Positions 17,327-26,503 of a stretch of 64,000 bases of DNA are shown piece after piece. The DNA is taken from assembly GCF_002277955.1 (NCBI RefSeq), contig NZ_CP018477.1, positions 3,245,206-3,309,205 on the forward strand, in the 5' to 3' direction. The DNA comes from Thermogutta terrifontis. GTDB taxonomy: Bacteria > Planctomycetota > Planctomycetia > Pirellulales > Thermoguttaceae. Position numbers and translations under genes: made by a program. Below the pieces are notes generated by a model. It saw only the letters and a program-made list of their open reading frames with translations. It was not told where the DNA came from and did not search any database. Each line of letters begins with the position of its first letter. The first letter of the stretch is position 1.

Positions 17327-18973
17327 TCAGCCACGAGCATCGCGCACTGTGTTGAGCACCGGAAGATGGAGGGGCGGTTTGCCCTCTCGAAAAGAAAGCG
17401 CCCCGGTGGGACAAATGGCGACGACCTGCTCTGCCAAATCCCCCAATGCCTCCTCCAATGTGCGATTGAAAGGAACCCCGATTCGCACGTCGAAACCGCG
17501 TCCGATAAAGGTCAATCCCAAAGGCGCCCGAGCAGCCTCGGTGACCTCGACACACAACCCGCAAAGAATGCATTTGCCCGGTTCGTAGATGATTCCAGAA
17601 GGCCGAGCGATGATCTCCAGTTTGGCACGCTCGCCGCGAAACCGATTGGGATCTGCCTGATAGCGTATGGCGTACTCACGCAAACGGCAGTGAGGAAGGG
17701 CTCGACAATCGCAGTGCAGACAGCGTGCCGCCTGGTGGACCGCCAGATCTTCGTCCCAGCGAGCGCCGGGCGGCGGCTCGGTGCGGGGGATTGGTGCAGC
17801 CAGCGTCGCCAGTTGCTCGATTTCCTCTTTTTCCAATCGCCCCATACGAACAGAGAACTTCTCCGGAACGCCTTCCACTCGGCCGAGGCGCAGGAGTTGG
17901 TCTATGCATCGGGCGGCCAGTTTTCCATCAGCACAACTGCGGACCACAAGGCCCCGTCCCCGAATCGCATTTCCGGCAGCGAAGACACGATCGAGCGGCG
18001 TTTGGAAGGTCTCGCGATTCACTGTGATGCCGCGTGGCGTGTGGGGAATGCCCAGTTGCTCCAGTCGTTCTGGCATTTGTTCCCCCAGCGCGAGAAGGAC
18101 TGCGTCGTAACTCTTTTGGAGTTCCGCGAGGGTGATGCCATTTTCCCCGGGCGGCACCAACGGTGTACATGGCCGGAACTCGACCCCGAGCCGGAAAATC
18201 ACATCAATTTCCGCGTCCAGAATATCTGCTGGCACGGGGCTGCCGCCGGGATCGGGACGGAAGCGGACGCGACCTCCCGCCCTGTCCGCTGCTTCAAACA
18301 GCACCACACGGTGTCCCAGTTGGCGAAGGTAAAAGGCGGCCGATAGCCCTGTCGGACCGGCACCGACGACGGCCACGGTTTCGCCGCTGTCCGGTTGGCA
18401 GGGCGGCAGGTAAGGATCGCCCGACGCAAGATCCCACTCGGCCACGTATCGTTTCAGACCGCACACCGCAACCGGGTCATCGGCTGCGTTTCGCCGGCAG
18501 CCTTTTTCGCAGGGTCGCGGACAGACCCAGCCCAGCGTGGCCGGAAGCGCGATATCCCGTTTGATCGTGCCGATTGCCTCCCGCAGCTCTTCCCTCTGAA
18601 TTTGCCGCAGCATGGTGGGAATATCCATGTGCGCGGGACAAGCGAAATGGCAGGGCGCCAGGCAGTCCCCCAGGTGATCGCTCAGCAGGAGTTCCAAAGC
18701 CGTGCGACGGACGTGGGCCACCTCGTCTGTTTCACTTTCCACGACCATCCCGTCGCTCACCGGAGTACCGCAGGAGGGCACCATCCGCGCCCGCCCATTC
18801 TCGATCACTTTCACCGTGCAGACCAAGCACGAGGTCTGGGGCTTGAAACCGTCCAGGAAACACAGGGTGGGAATATCGATCCCCAACTGCCGGGCCGCTT
18901 TGAGCACGCTCGTTCCCGATGGTACGGTGATACTGCGGCCGTCAATCGTCACACGGCAAAGTGCGGAGCTCAT
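17327..18973 (-). CDS. Iron-sulfur flavoprotein: NuoG-like 2Fe-2S domain, GltD-like FAD core, NuoG-like Fe-S tail
   Basis: A 548-residue fusion. Residues 1-90 are a plant-type 2Fe-2S domain (Cys 38, 49, 52, 68). Cys 104, 108, 112, 151, 155, 159 and 171 match the two 4Fe-4S sites of GltD/dihydropyrimidine-dehydrogenase N-termini. GAGPTG at 204-209 binds FAD. The NAD(P)-binding Rossmann domain that normally follows YDAVLLALG is missing: only about 25 residues separate it from the terminal FAD motif TPLDRVFAAGN (325-335). The C-terminal region has Cys 418, 421, 423, 429 and a NuoG-like segment, GKCILCGLCVEV and ICPTGAL (Cys 468, 471, 474, 521). It overlaps the NuoE-NuoF gene by four bases (ATGA), so the products probably form one complex. 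It resembles the third subunit of NuoEF-linked bifurcating enzymes but cannot bind NADPH in the usual way. Confidence 0.85.
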   Translation of the reverse strand: MSSALCRVTIDGRSITVPSGTSVLKAARQLGIDIPTLCFLDGFKPQTSCLVCTVKVIENGRARMVPSCGTPVSDGMVVESETDEVAHVRRTALELLLSDHLGDCLAPCHFACPAHMDIPTMLRQIQREELREAIGTIKRDIALPATLGWVCPRPCEKGCRRNAADDPVAVCGLKRYVAEWDLASGDPYLPPCQPDSGETVAVVGAGPTGLSAAFYLRQLGHRVVLFEAADRAGGRVRFRPDPGGSPVPADILDAEIDVIFRLGVEFRPCTPLVPPGENGITLAELQKSYDAVLLALGEQMPERLEQLGIPHTPRGITVNRETFQTPLDRVFAAGNAIRGRGLVVRSCADGKLAARCIDQLLRLGRVEGVPEKFSVRMGRLEKEEIEQLATLAAPIPRTEPPPGARWDEDLAVHQAARCLHCDCRALPHCRLREYAIRYQADPNRFRGERAKLEIIARPSGIIYEPGKCILCGLCVEVTEAARAPLGLTFIGRGFDVRIGVPFNRTLEEALGDLAEQVVAICPTGALSFREGKPPLHLPVLNTVRDARG

Positions 18974-21555
18974 GGCGAGGAAGAACTCCCTGTGGTGATA
19001 GCCACTTTTTGGGTGGAGTGGTCGAACAAGGGAATACTGCCGGAAACACCATTGCCCGCGGAATCAGCGATCTCCAAACGACCGGGGCCTGACGGAGGCG
19101 AAGTATGTATGGACATTTTGGAAGGTCCAACAATCTTGCCACCCGACTCAATGACTACCGCTCCTTCCGGACAAACGAGTCGGCAGGTATCACACCGGGT
19201 GCAAAGCTGATCATCGACAAAGTGTTTCTGGTACGGCCGAAGACGGATCGCATTGACGGGGCAATGCTGGGCGCACAATGTGCAACCGATGCATGCGTCC
19301 GTGATACGGTAGTGAATGAGGGGAGCACATCGTCCCGCCGGGCACTCACCCCGAATGTGGGCCTCGTACTCTTCCCGAAAATACCGTAGCGTGGTGAGGA
19401 CGGGATTCGGTGCGGTCTTGCCCAATCCACAGATACTTCCCGCCTTGACAGTTTGCGATAGATCTTCGAGCGTTGGAAGGTCCTCCGGCTGGGCACGCCC
19501 CTCACAGATTCGGTCCAAAATGTCGAGCATTCGCCGGGTGCCGATGCGGCACAAGGTGCACTTCCCACACGATTGATCCTGGGTGAAGCGGAGAAAGTAC
19601 CGGGCAATGTCCACCATGCAATCACTATCATCAAGGACAATCAAACCTCCCGAACCCATGATGGCGCCGGTGGCCGTCAGAGCCTCGTAGTCCACAGGGG
19701 TGTCGAAAAGCGATTCCGGGATACAACCTCCAGACGGACCACCCACCTGGACGGCTTTGAGCCTTCGGCCGGGCTGAGCACCACCCCCAATCTGTTCCAC
19801 GATTTCCCGCAGGGTTATGCCCATGGGCACTTCAATGAGACCACCCCGGCGTACCTTTCCCGCCAGAGCAAAAACTTTTGTTCCCTTGCTCGTCGCGGTG
19901 CCGAGCGCGGCAAATCGCGCGGCCCCGTTCCGTATGATCCACGGCACGAGGGCGAAGGTTTCCACATTATTGACGAGGGTGGGCTGGCCGGCAAAACCGA
20001 ATTCGGCGGGATAAGGCGGTCGTAAGCGGGGCATTCCACGGCGGCCCTCCAGGGAGGCGATCAGGGCCGTTTCCTCACCGCACACAAACGCCCCCGCACC
20101 TCCGTAAACACGAACATGGAAGGAATGATCCGTCCCCAGAATTCTGTCGCCCAGGATGCCCGCCTCTTCACACCGTCGAATCGCTTCCCGAACCCGTTCC
20201 ACCGCGAGAGGATATTCGGCACGGATGTAAAAAATGCCTTCAGTGGCCCCCACCGCCCGGGCTGCAATAAGCATTCCCTCAATGACCCGATAGGGAAACG
20301 ATTCAAGAATCATTCGGTCCATAAAGGCTCCGGGGTCTCCTTCGTCGCCATTGCAGGTAACGTATTTTTTGGTTCCCTGGGCCTTTCGCACGACTTCCCA
20401 TTTCACTCCCGTGGGAAAGCCCGCCCCGCCACGACCCCGCAGGCCACTCTGTTTCACCTCTTCGATAATCCGTTCCGGGGTCCATTCCTTCAGGGCCTTC
20501 TCCGCCGCTGAGAATCCTCCCCGAATCCGATATTCTTCCAGGTCCAAGGGATCGATTTCTCCCGCCCATTCTGTGGCGATCCGTATCTGTCGGCCGAGAA
20601 AGGCCTCCACAGGCGGATCCCGGACATCCAGCGGCTTCGGCGTCAGTTCGTCCTCGTCGAGGTCACCGAGCAGATGATCCAGCCACCGCTGCCATGTATA
20701 GTGCAGCCGGGTAAAAAAGTTTTTTCGGCGAAAATGCCGGTGAATGATCGCGGGGACATCTTCGGGTTGCACTCGGGAATAGACCCGGCGCTGACCTTGC
20801 TTGGGGATGACTTCCACCAACGGAGTCTGATGACAAATGCCGACGCATCCCACCCGCTTGACCCGTACGGAAACACCCGCCACGGCCGCCAGACTTTTCA
20901 CACGTTCATAAACCTGCCTGCTGCCCTGGGCCTGACAGCAGGACCCCAAACCGATGCGGATTTCTCCCTGGGTTGTTCCGTCCGTTTTGCCCAATAGCTC
21001 GTCCTGGGGGATGCCTTCTTTCTGCTGGTGGAGGAAGTCGGCCAGGACCTGTGGCACTCTGGTGGGCGTCAGCCGTCCGTAGGTAAGCTGATCAATCTGA
21101 ATAACAGGTGCCAGAGTGCAACAGCCCAGGCACGCCACTTTTTCGATGGTGAAAAGTCCCTCCGGGTCGGTGTCTTCTCCCTGGGGAATTCTTAAATGGC
21201 GCTCCAGCGACTCCTGGATACGGGGTGCCCCTTTCACGTGACAGGCAGTTCCGTGACACACCCGAATAATGTGCTGGCCAACAGGACGGAACCGAAATTG
21301 ACCGTAAAACGTTGCCACACCAACCAGTTGGGCTGGGCGGACCTGCGTCAATTCGCAGACACGTTCGAGGGCCTCCTGGGGCAGATAACGGAAATGGCTC
21401 TGAATGGCCTGGAGGATGGGAATCGCGGCTTCTGGTCCCCGTCCGCAGCGTTCCACGATCTCGTCAACAATTTGCAGGTCAATGGACGATTGCGGGGAGA
21501 CGGAGCCGCCGGCACTCATTACTGAAGACAGAGGTAAGTCACTGGTTGTTTTCAT
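18970..21555 (-). CDS. NuoE-NuoF fusion, NADH-oxidising flavin/iron-sulfur subunit
   Basis: An 861-residue chain. Residues 25-180 are a NuoE-type thioredoxin-like 2Fe-2S domain (Cys 100, 105, 142, 146). A second ferredoxin-like domain follows (Cys 206/207, 237, 241). From about 330 comes the NuoF core: GLRGRGGAGFPTG for FMN/NADH, GDEGDPGAFMDR, an SLBB domain, and SCGKCTLCRIGT for the N3-type 4Fe-4S cluster. The C-terminus bears two 4Fe-4S ferredoxin motifs (CIGCTLCAQHCP and CTRCDTCRLVCP). This is the HymA-HymB / HydB layout found in electron-bifurcating hydrogenases, formate dehydrogenases and Stn-type transhydrogenases. It should oxidise NADH (or reduce NAD) and exchange electrons through its clusters. 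No catalytic hydrogenase or formate dehydrogenase gene is nearby; the partner is the overlapping flavoprotein. Confidence 0.9.
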   Translation of the reverse strand: MKTTSDLPLSSVMSAGGSVSPQSSIDLQIVDEIVERCGRGPEAAIPILQAIQSHFRYLPQEALERVCELTQVRPAQLVGVATFYGQFRFRPVGQHIIRVCHGTACHVKGAPRIQESLERHLRIPQGEDTDPEGLFTIEKVACLGCCTLAPVIQIDQLTYGRLTPTRVPQVLADFLHQQKEGIPQDELLGKTDGTTQGEIRIGLGSCCQAQGSRQVYERVKSLAAVAGVSVRVKRVGCVGICHQTPLVEVIPKQGQRRVYSRVQPEDVPAIIHRHFRRKNFFTRLHYTWQRWLDHLLGDLDEDELTPKPLDVRDPPVEAFLGRQIRIATEWAGEIDPLDLEEYRIRGGFSAAEKALKEWTPERIIEEVKQSGLRGRGGAGFPTGVKWEVVRKAQGTKKYVTCNGDEGDPGAFMDRMILESFPYRVIEGMLIAARAVGATEGIFYIRAEYPLAVERVREAIRRCEEAGILGDRILGTDHSFHVRVYGGAGAFVCGEETALIASLEGRRGMPRLRPPYPAEFGFAGQPTLVNNVETFALVPWIIRNGAARFAALGTATSKGTKVFALAGKVRRGGLIEVPMGITLREIVEQIGGGAQPGRRLKAVQVGGPSGGCIPESLFDTPVDYEALTATGAIMGSGGLIVLDDSDCMVDIARYFLRFTQDQSCGKCTLCRIGTRRMLDILDRICEGRAQPEDLPTLEDLSQTVKAGSICGLGKTAPNPVLTTLRYFREEYEAHIRGECPAGRCAPLIHYRITDACIGCTLCAQHCPVNAIRLRPYQKHFVDDQLCTRCDTCRLVCPEGAVVIESGGKIVGPSKMSIHTSPPSGPGRLEIADSAGNGVSGSIPLFDHSTQKVAITTGSSSSP

Positions 21556-21793
21556 GGACCGTGTGAGTACGAAAGGTCAGTTGTCTCGTCTTTCACCAGG
21601 CCAGATTTACCACCTCAGCGAGGCATGATTTTTGGTTACTGACGCTGTCGTAATTGTAACCTGTTCACCATCGGAGTCGAACATCTTCCCCAAAATGGGA
21701 CGGCAGTCAGTCGGAGGATCGTGTCGTGCGCGACCCGCTTTGCTGCTGTTCCGAATGCTGGAAATTCCACGCACTTCTTGCCATCTCTACGCG

Positions 21794-23680
21794 TCAGTGT
21801 CCGATGCAAAAAACGTGTTTTTCGCCCCGGATATACAACCGGCCGGGCTGAAAGGCAGGGCTGGTCACACAGCCTTCACCCAGTGAGTTTTCATGCTCGA
21901 TCTGGAATTCCTGATCACTGACCGTCCCCACCCAGCATGCGCCCTCTTTGGAAAACAGGTACACCCTGCCACCCGCATAGGAAGGCGACGACGCAAAGGT
22001 GTGGTCCGGGAACTCATGCTCCCAGAGCTTCTCACCGGTTTTAACGTTATAGCACGCCAGCACCGATGTGGAGGACATCCATAACACATAATGATCAAAA
22101 GCCAGCGGACTGCAGGTGTCCGGCAGGGCATCCTCCGCCTCCCAGACCTTGTGCGTCTTGGTGACATCACCCGATCCGTCCCCTCGAATGCCGTACATGT
22201 AATAGGAGTACTCGCCTCCAGCAACGACAAGATCGCCCTGGACGACGGGAGAAGGCCCGCAGTCACCTGTGGTGCCGTCAAACCGCCACCATTCCGTGCC
22301 GTTCTCCGGGTTGTAGGAAATCACAAACGGATTGGCTACCGTGATCAGTTGCAGTTTTCCAGCTAGGTTGGCAATGACGGGACTGGTCCACGAGTTGCCA
22401 GTGGGACGTGTGACCTCCCAAACGACCCGCCCAGTGGGCCCTTCGATCGCAAACAGTTTGGATTTGTCGTCATCGGGTTCTCCCTGATCGAAGAGCACGA
22501 TCACCCAATTTTTGTAGGTGCACAGGGAGGAAGCGTGTCCATAAGCGTTATCCGGGATCCCCAATCCCTTGACCCAGATGATGTTTCCCTGAAAATCCAG
22601 AGCGGCCAGGTCGCCGTTGGCAAAGATGGCGTAAACGCGACGACCATCGGTCGCCACCGTGGGTGCAGCAAAGCCGGTGTCCTTCATGACCTTCGGCTTC
22701 TTGCCCCGGCTTTCGGGAGTGGGTGGGATCTCTCGTTGCCAGAGCAACTTGCCAGAATCGGCATCCAGCGCGTAGCACACCCGTCGATCTTCCGTGGCGC
22801 CCGTCACGAAAACGAACCTGTCCCATACAACGGGCGAGTTGTGCCCCGGAAGCTCGATGGCCGTTTTCCACAGGATGCCCTGACCTTCTTCCGCATTCCA
22901 TTGCACGGGTGGGTCCGGATGGTTGGAAACGCCATCACCATTCGGACCACGAAATCGCGGCCAAAACCGTGCGAACTCCTCCGGAGGAGCAGCATCATTC
23001 CCGACCGGCGCCCGCGAGGATGCCGCAGATGGCCCCTTCTCGGACTTTTCAGATTGCGTCCCTTGCCCGGATGAGGCTTTCTCTGCGGATCCTCCTGTCT
23101 GAGGACCGGAACGCTGTGCCAGTTCTCCACCAGATTGGGTGGAAAGTGCTCGTTTCAACGCGAATGCCTGATGCACGCTGGCTCGTGAGTTCCAGATGAG
23201 AAATCCTCCGGCCACAATCAGCAGAACGACAAGTCCCGTCACGGCAGCCAAACGCCGGCGGGTTGCCCGCTCGAACGCCTCGTCCCACACCTCGGTCGTA
23301 CTTGGATGGGGCAAGGGACGACGAAGCGTGGAGGCAATTTTGGCCGAGATCGCGAACGTGATCAGGCCGGCGATCAAGAGGAGCGTTCCCCAGCGGTTGA
23401 ACGTTCTCGCTCGGAAATACTCCTGTCGCAATTCGAGATCGAGTTCGCGAATTGCTTCCTTCAGTTGTTCATTCTGGGGGTCGGCAGCCAGTTGTTTCTG
23501 AAGCGCCAGATACTGGGGAGAGTCCAAAGGATCCTTGGCCAGATGGGTGACATAGTTCCAGACCAGCAGACCAGTGACTACCAATGTGAAAGCCGCGGCG
23601 ACCACCGCAATTCGGAGCGCTGCCAGGAAGCCCGGTAACGGCCCGGATGAGGTTGTTAACCCGTCGCCCGGTTGCTTCAT
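21794..23680 (-). CDS. Membrane-anchored PQQ-like beta-propeller protein
   Basis: From the ATG at 23680 (AAAGGAG 12 bases upstream) the protein has about 628 residues; an ATG at 23716 is an alternative. Three transmembrane helices (about 19-42, 97-116, 144-164) precede a charged linker and a C-terminal propeller from about residue 235. The propeller carries repeated blades such as VCYALDADSGKLLWQ, WPRFRGPNGDG and KTGEKLWEHEF. The family includes PQQ dehydrogenases, but many planctomycete members lack an obvious enzymatic site, and I see no proof of PQQ or calcium binding. It is part of the co-oriented redox cluster, 238 bases upstream of the NuoE-NuoF gene. Confidence 0.82.
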   Translation of the reverse strand: MKQPGDGLTTSSGPLPGFLAALRIAVVAAAFTLVVTGLLVWNYVTHLAKDPLDSPQYLALQKQLAADPQNEQLKEAIRELDLELRQEYFRARTFNRWGTLLLIAGLITFAISAKIASTLRRPLPHPSTTEVWDEAFERATRRRLAAVTGLVVLLIVAGGFLIWNSRASVHQAFALKRALSTQSGGELAQRSGPQTGGSAEKASSGQGTQSEKSEKGPSAASSRAPVGNDAAPPEEFARFWPRFRGPNGDGVSNHPDPPVQWNAEEGQGILWKTAIELPGHNSPVVWDRFVFVTGATEDRRVCYALDADSGKLLWQREIPPTPESRGKKPKVMKDTGFAAPTVATDGRRVYAIFANGDLAALDFQGNIIWVKGLGIPDNAYGHASSLCTYKNWVIVLFDQGEPDDDKSKLFAIEGPTGRVVWEVTRPTGNSWTSPVIANLAGKLQLITVANPFVISYNPENGTEWWRFDGTTGDCGPSPVVQGDLVVAGGEYSYYMYGIRGDGSGDVTKTHKVWEAEDALPDTCSPLAFDHYVLWMSSTSVLACYNVKTGEKLWEHEFPDHTFASSPSYAGGRVYLFSKEGACWVGTVSDQEFQIEHENSLGEGCVTSPAFQPGRLYIRGEKHVFCIGH

Positions 23681-23892
23681 GCGATCGCTTGTCTCCTTTG
23701 GCGAGCCCGCCGTCATAGCCTCGGTTCTCCCGAAGTATTCCATCCTAAAACTGTCGGTCACCGTACCGGTTACAGCCTCACAGAGAGCGCTGCGCCCTCG
23801 TACAATTCCGCGGGAACTTTTCCTGTCGATTCGGAAAATGGCAATTTTGTGCGTGGATTCTCCGCTTTCGAATATTCTCGCCCGTGGTAAGG

Positions 23893-25335
23893 TCAGCGGA
23901 CATTCCCGCTGGTAACTGGGGAGGAAGCATCCGGAATTCGTGCACGAGGGAGTCGAGCAACTTCTTCCCATGAGAGCCAGCCCCGCTGGATCTGCTCTTC
24001 CGGACAGTACCAGAAACAGCGTCCGCACGCCACGCAGCGGCGGGGATCGGGGAGGTACTCTTCCCGTCGAGGCCGTGTGACCAGTTGTACGAATTTGAGG
24101 CCGATCACCAGGCCCACCCATATTCCGAAGATGGTCCCAGCACGAGCGAATACGCCAAGTCGCTCGACAGCCCTCTGGAATAAGGCGATTTCACTTTCTC
24201 CGGAATTGTGAAAAGCCTTGATGGCGTCCTGGGCGAATTTGTTATCCGGCGGCACCTGTCCCGCCTGCACCCATTGCGCCAGCCGCACCTGCGGATCCAA
24301 CTGCGCCAAAACCGGATGCAAGGCGTAGCCGGCCAATCCGCCAGCAATAAGCCACAGGGGCACAGCACCAAGCATGACCGCCAGACGGCGTCGTGCTGCT
24401 CGTCGCTCTGCCCGAGGAAGCGGCGGCACAGGGGCCACGATCGCTCCGTAAGGACACGCATCCTCGCACAGCCGGCAGCGAATGCATTCGGTGGGGGGGA
24501 TGCGCACATGCCACCGTGCCAGTTTGGAGCACAGGCCCAGAAGTGCTCCATAGGGGCAGAGGAACCGGCAATACGGTCGCCCGACAAAAATCCCGATCAA
24601 GAGTAAACTGCCGCCGAAAATCAACATGGATGTGGCGCCCGACCGCCGAAAAAACGCCACAAACGGATCATACTCGCAAATCACATAACTGGTGCCGGTG
24701 GCCGCGTAAAGAACGGCAAGTCCAAGATATATCCAAGAGAAAAGCCCCAGAGCATGTTCGAGCCAGTCGGGTAGCTTCTGCGGTCGAACCGCCGCAATTT
24801 CCTGAATGGCCCCCAGCGGACATACGGCCGCACAAAATACCCGGCCAAAGAATAGGGCAAAAGCAATCGGAAGGGCAAAAAAGAGAAGAACACTCCACGG
24901 AATAACGTACCGTCCATCAAAAAGTCCCTGGGCTACATCCTGAATAGCTCCAATCGGGCAGACGCACCCTTCCCGATGAAAGCCGAACCAGAACAAACTG
25001 ACACCCGCCAGCACAAACAGCCCGTTCCGCGAACGTTTCGCCAGGGCCAGGTAGGTCGCTGTTCCCAGGGCGATGACGAGGGCGATCGTGTCCACCATTT
25101 CCCAAATAGGTGAGGGTGGCGGAGGCACGGGCGTTTCCGGCAGTTTATGCGAAGTAAAATCCGGCGGGGGAAAGCGCTCGACGGCCAGCGCTGCCCACCG
25201 TCCCGCCCACAGAACGGCAATCACCCCCAAAAAGAGAATCGCATTCCATCGCCTCGATGCCCCTTTTTGCGAGCGGGGAGTTTCAGGTAGCCGACAATTT
25301 TTGCTTTGTTCCTGGTTGGAAGGACGGTCAATCAT
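23893..25335 (-). CDS. Membrane polyferredoxin, NapH/RdxA/CcoG-like
   Basis: A 480-residue integral membrane protein with about six hydrophobic helices. Between them are Cys-Pro motifs facing the cytoplasm in this family: GCVCPIGAIQDV, CAAVCPLGAIQEI and CRFLCPYGALLG. Two 4Fe-4S ferredoxin motifs, CIRCRLCEDACP and CVACGRCFWYCP, are also present. NapH-type proteins take electrons from quinol and hand them to exported ferredoxins such as NapG. Here the adjacent ferredoxin gene (25405-25992) fits that role, but no nitrate or nitrous oxide reductase is present. Its neighbours are propeller and NHL proteins. The 69-base gap to the ferredoxin gene suggests one operon. Confidence 0.88.
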   Translation of the reverse strand: MIDRPSNQEQSKNCRLPETPRSQKGASRRWNAILFLGVIAVLWAGRWAALAVERFPPPDFTSHKLPETPVPPPPSPIWEMVDTIALVIALGTATYLALAKRSRNGLFVLAGVSLFWFGFHREGCVCPIGAIQDVAQGLFDGRYVIPWSVLLFFALPIAFALFFGRVFCAAVCPLGAIQEIAAVRPQKLPDWLEHALGLFSWIYLGLAVLYAATGTSYVICEYDPFVAFFRRSGATSMLIFGGSLLLIGIFVGRPYCRFLCPYGALLGLCSKLARWHVRIPPTECIRCRLCEDACPYGAIVAPVPPLPRAERRAARRRLAVMLGAVPLWLIAGGLAGYALHPVLAQLDPQVRLAQWVQAGQVPPDNKFAQDAIKAFHNSGESEIALFQRAVERLGVFARAGTIFGIWVGLVIGLKFVQLVTRPRREEYLPDPRRCVACGRCFWYCPEEQIQRGWLSWEEVARLPRARIPDASSPVTSGNVR

Positions 25336-25404
25336 ATCGGATGAAACACCGAGTCAAATCTTTGGCACACAAAAAGAATGGCAATACAAATCTCCAGTTT
25401 GTAC

Positions 25405-25992
25405 TCACAGCGCGGCGCTCGGTTTGTAGAGATGCTTCAACAGATAGGGCTGTGATGCTGGAAGGCGTACAAATGCCTGCGAAGGACAGGCAATGGCGAT
25501 GGAGCACTGGTGGCAGTTCAGGCAACGGTCATGCCTCACCTGAAGGTAGAGCGATCCATTGCCAAAGGCAGCGCAACCCACCACGCACTTGCCGCACGCG
25601 ATGCACAGATTCTCGTCGATGGTGTATTCGTAGTAAGGCTCTTCGACCAGTTTCCGAATGAGGGCGCCCGTGGGGCAGAGCTGATTTTCCGCCCCGGTAT
25701 TGAGGGCCAGCGGCTCAGGCGGAAAATACCCAGTGCACAAATCGCAGTAGCCGCACATGGGAAAGCTGTTGACGCATTTGACGGCGGAGGGATCCAGAAC
25801 GCAGTGGGTCGCGCAGTTGCCGCAGGCGATGCACTTGTAAGGGTCAATCTGCCAAACCAGAGGTTCTCCCGATGCCTTTTTCCCTGCCAGGAACCCCACC
25901 AGCCCTCCCACACCGAGAAACGTCGCCATCTGGATCCCTTCCCGCAACATTTCTCGCCGCGAAATCCGTTTTTCGTTACCGGCTGGGCTCAT
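25405..25992 (-). CDS. Tat-exported multi-cluster ferredoxin, NapG-like
   Basis: A 195-residue protein with a twin-arginine signal (RISRREMLREG and a hydrophobic stretch GVGGLVGFLAG). Several 4Fe-4S motifs follow: CIACGNCATHC, CGYCDLC with a later Cys in LCPTGA, CIACGKCVVGC and CLNCHQC with ACPSQA. That suggests three to four clusters. It should sit on the outer face of the cytoplasmic membrane as partner of the NapH-like protein encoded next. AGGAGG lies 8-10 bases before the ATG at 25992. The gap to the preceding small gene is only 34 bases. Confidence 0.88.
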   Translation of the reverse strand: MSPAGNEKRISRREMLREGIQMATFLGVGGLVGFLAGKKASGEPLVWQIDPYKCIACGNCATHCVLDPSAVKCVNSFPMCGYCDLCTGYFPPEPLALNTGAENQLCPTGALIRKLVEEPYYEYTIDENLCIACGKCVVGCAAFGNGSLYLQVRHDRCLNCHQCSIAIACPSQAFVRLPASQPYLLKHLYKPSAAL

Positions 25993-26026
25993 GGCATTTC
26001 CCTCCTGCCGACAATTCGGCGGCTCG

Positions 26027-26386
26027 CTACGAATTAGATTGTGCGCTGGCCAGCTCCCCGCTCGTTTTCTCTTCCACTTTCCTCTTCAAATATCTTTCCG
26101 GGTAGCAATCCGTATGGGCTTGAGGGTCCTTCAGACTACTTCGGAAAACCTGGGCCTGAGGAAGGGAACAAGCCGCCACCCGCGAACAGCCGTTACATAC
26201 CGACCGCCGACAATCCACGTGGGTTTGCAGACCCACTTGCCGCAATCCAAGCTTCACTGTCGTTGCAGAGAGCACAACCAAAGCAGCCGCGCGAAGCGAC
26301 TCGCGCCAAAAACCTCGCCGAGTCATGGACTGGCAAGTTTCCCGGGACTTGCATTGTTCATGATTGGCCACATGCGAATTCGTCAT
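26027..26386 (-). CDS. Small Tat-signal, Cys-rich protein of unknown function
   Basis: A 119-residue protein I do not recognise. A twin-arginine motif (TRRGFWRES, Arg 23-24) precedes a hydrophobic stretch of about 16 residues. After the signal come Cys 59, 64, 67 and 73 in the pattern C-x4-C-x2-C-x5-C, and Cys 94, which could bind an iron-sulfur cluster or other metal. The C-terminal 30 residues are charged. It lies inside the redox cluster between the NHL and ferredoxin genes with a 34-base gap downstream, and its composition and frame look genuine. A start at ATG 26326, close to the Tat motif, is possible. Role unknown; a small electron carrier or a maturation factor are guesses. Confidence 0.6.
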   Translation of the reverse strand: MTNSHVANHEQCKSRETCQSMTRRGFWRESLRAAALVVLSATTVKLGLRQVGLQTHVDCRRSVCNGCSRVAACSLPQAQVFRSSLKDPQAHTDCYPERYLKRKVEEKTSGELASAQSNS

Positions 26387-26503
26387 GGCTGAGAGTTCTC
26401 ATTGTCCACGGAGTTCACTCGGTTTCCCGAATTGCCAGGTTGCTCACGGCGGAGAGCAGACCGCCAAAACACGATCTCGGGGCACAACCCCCTCCAACAT
26501 CTT

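Noticed and set aside
17327-21555. Calling the pair a complete Stn-type or HydABC-type bifurcating enzyme
   Set aside because: The third-subunit-like flavoprotein lacks the NADPH-binding domain and no hydrogenase subunit is present, so the known activities cannot be assigned.
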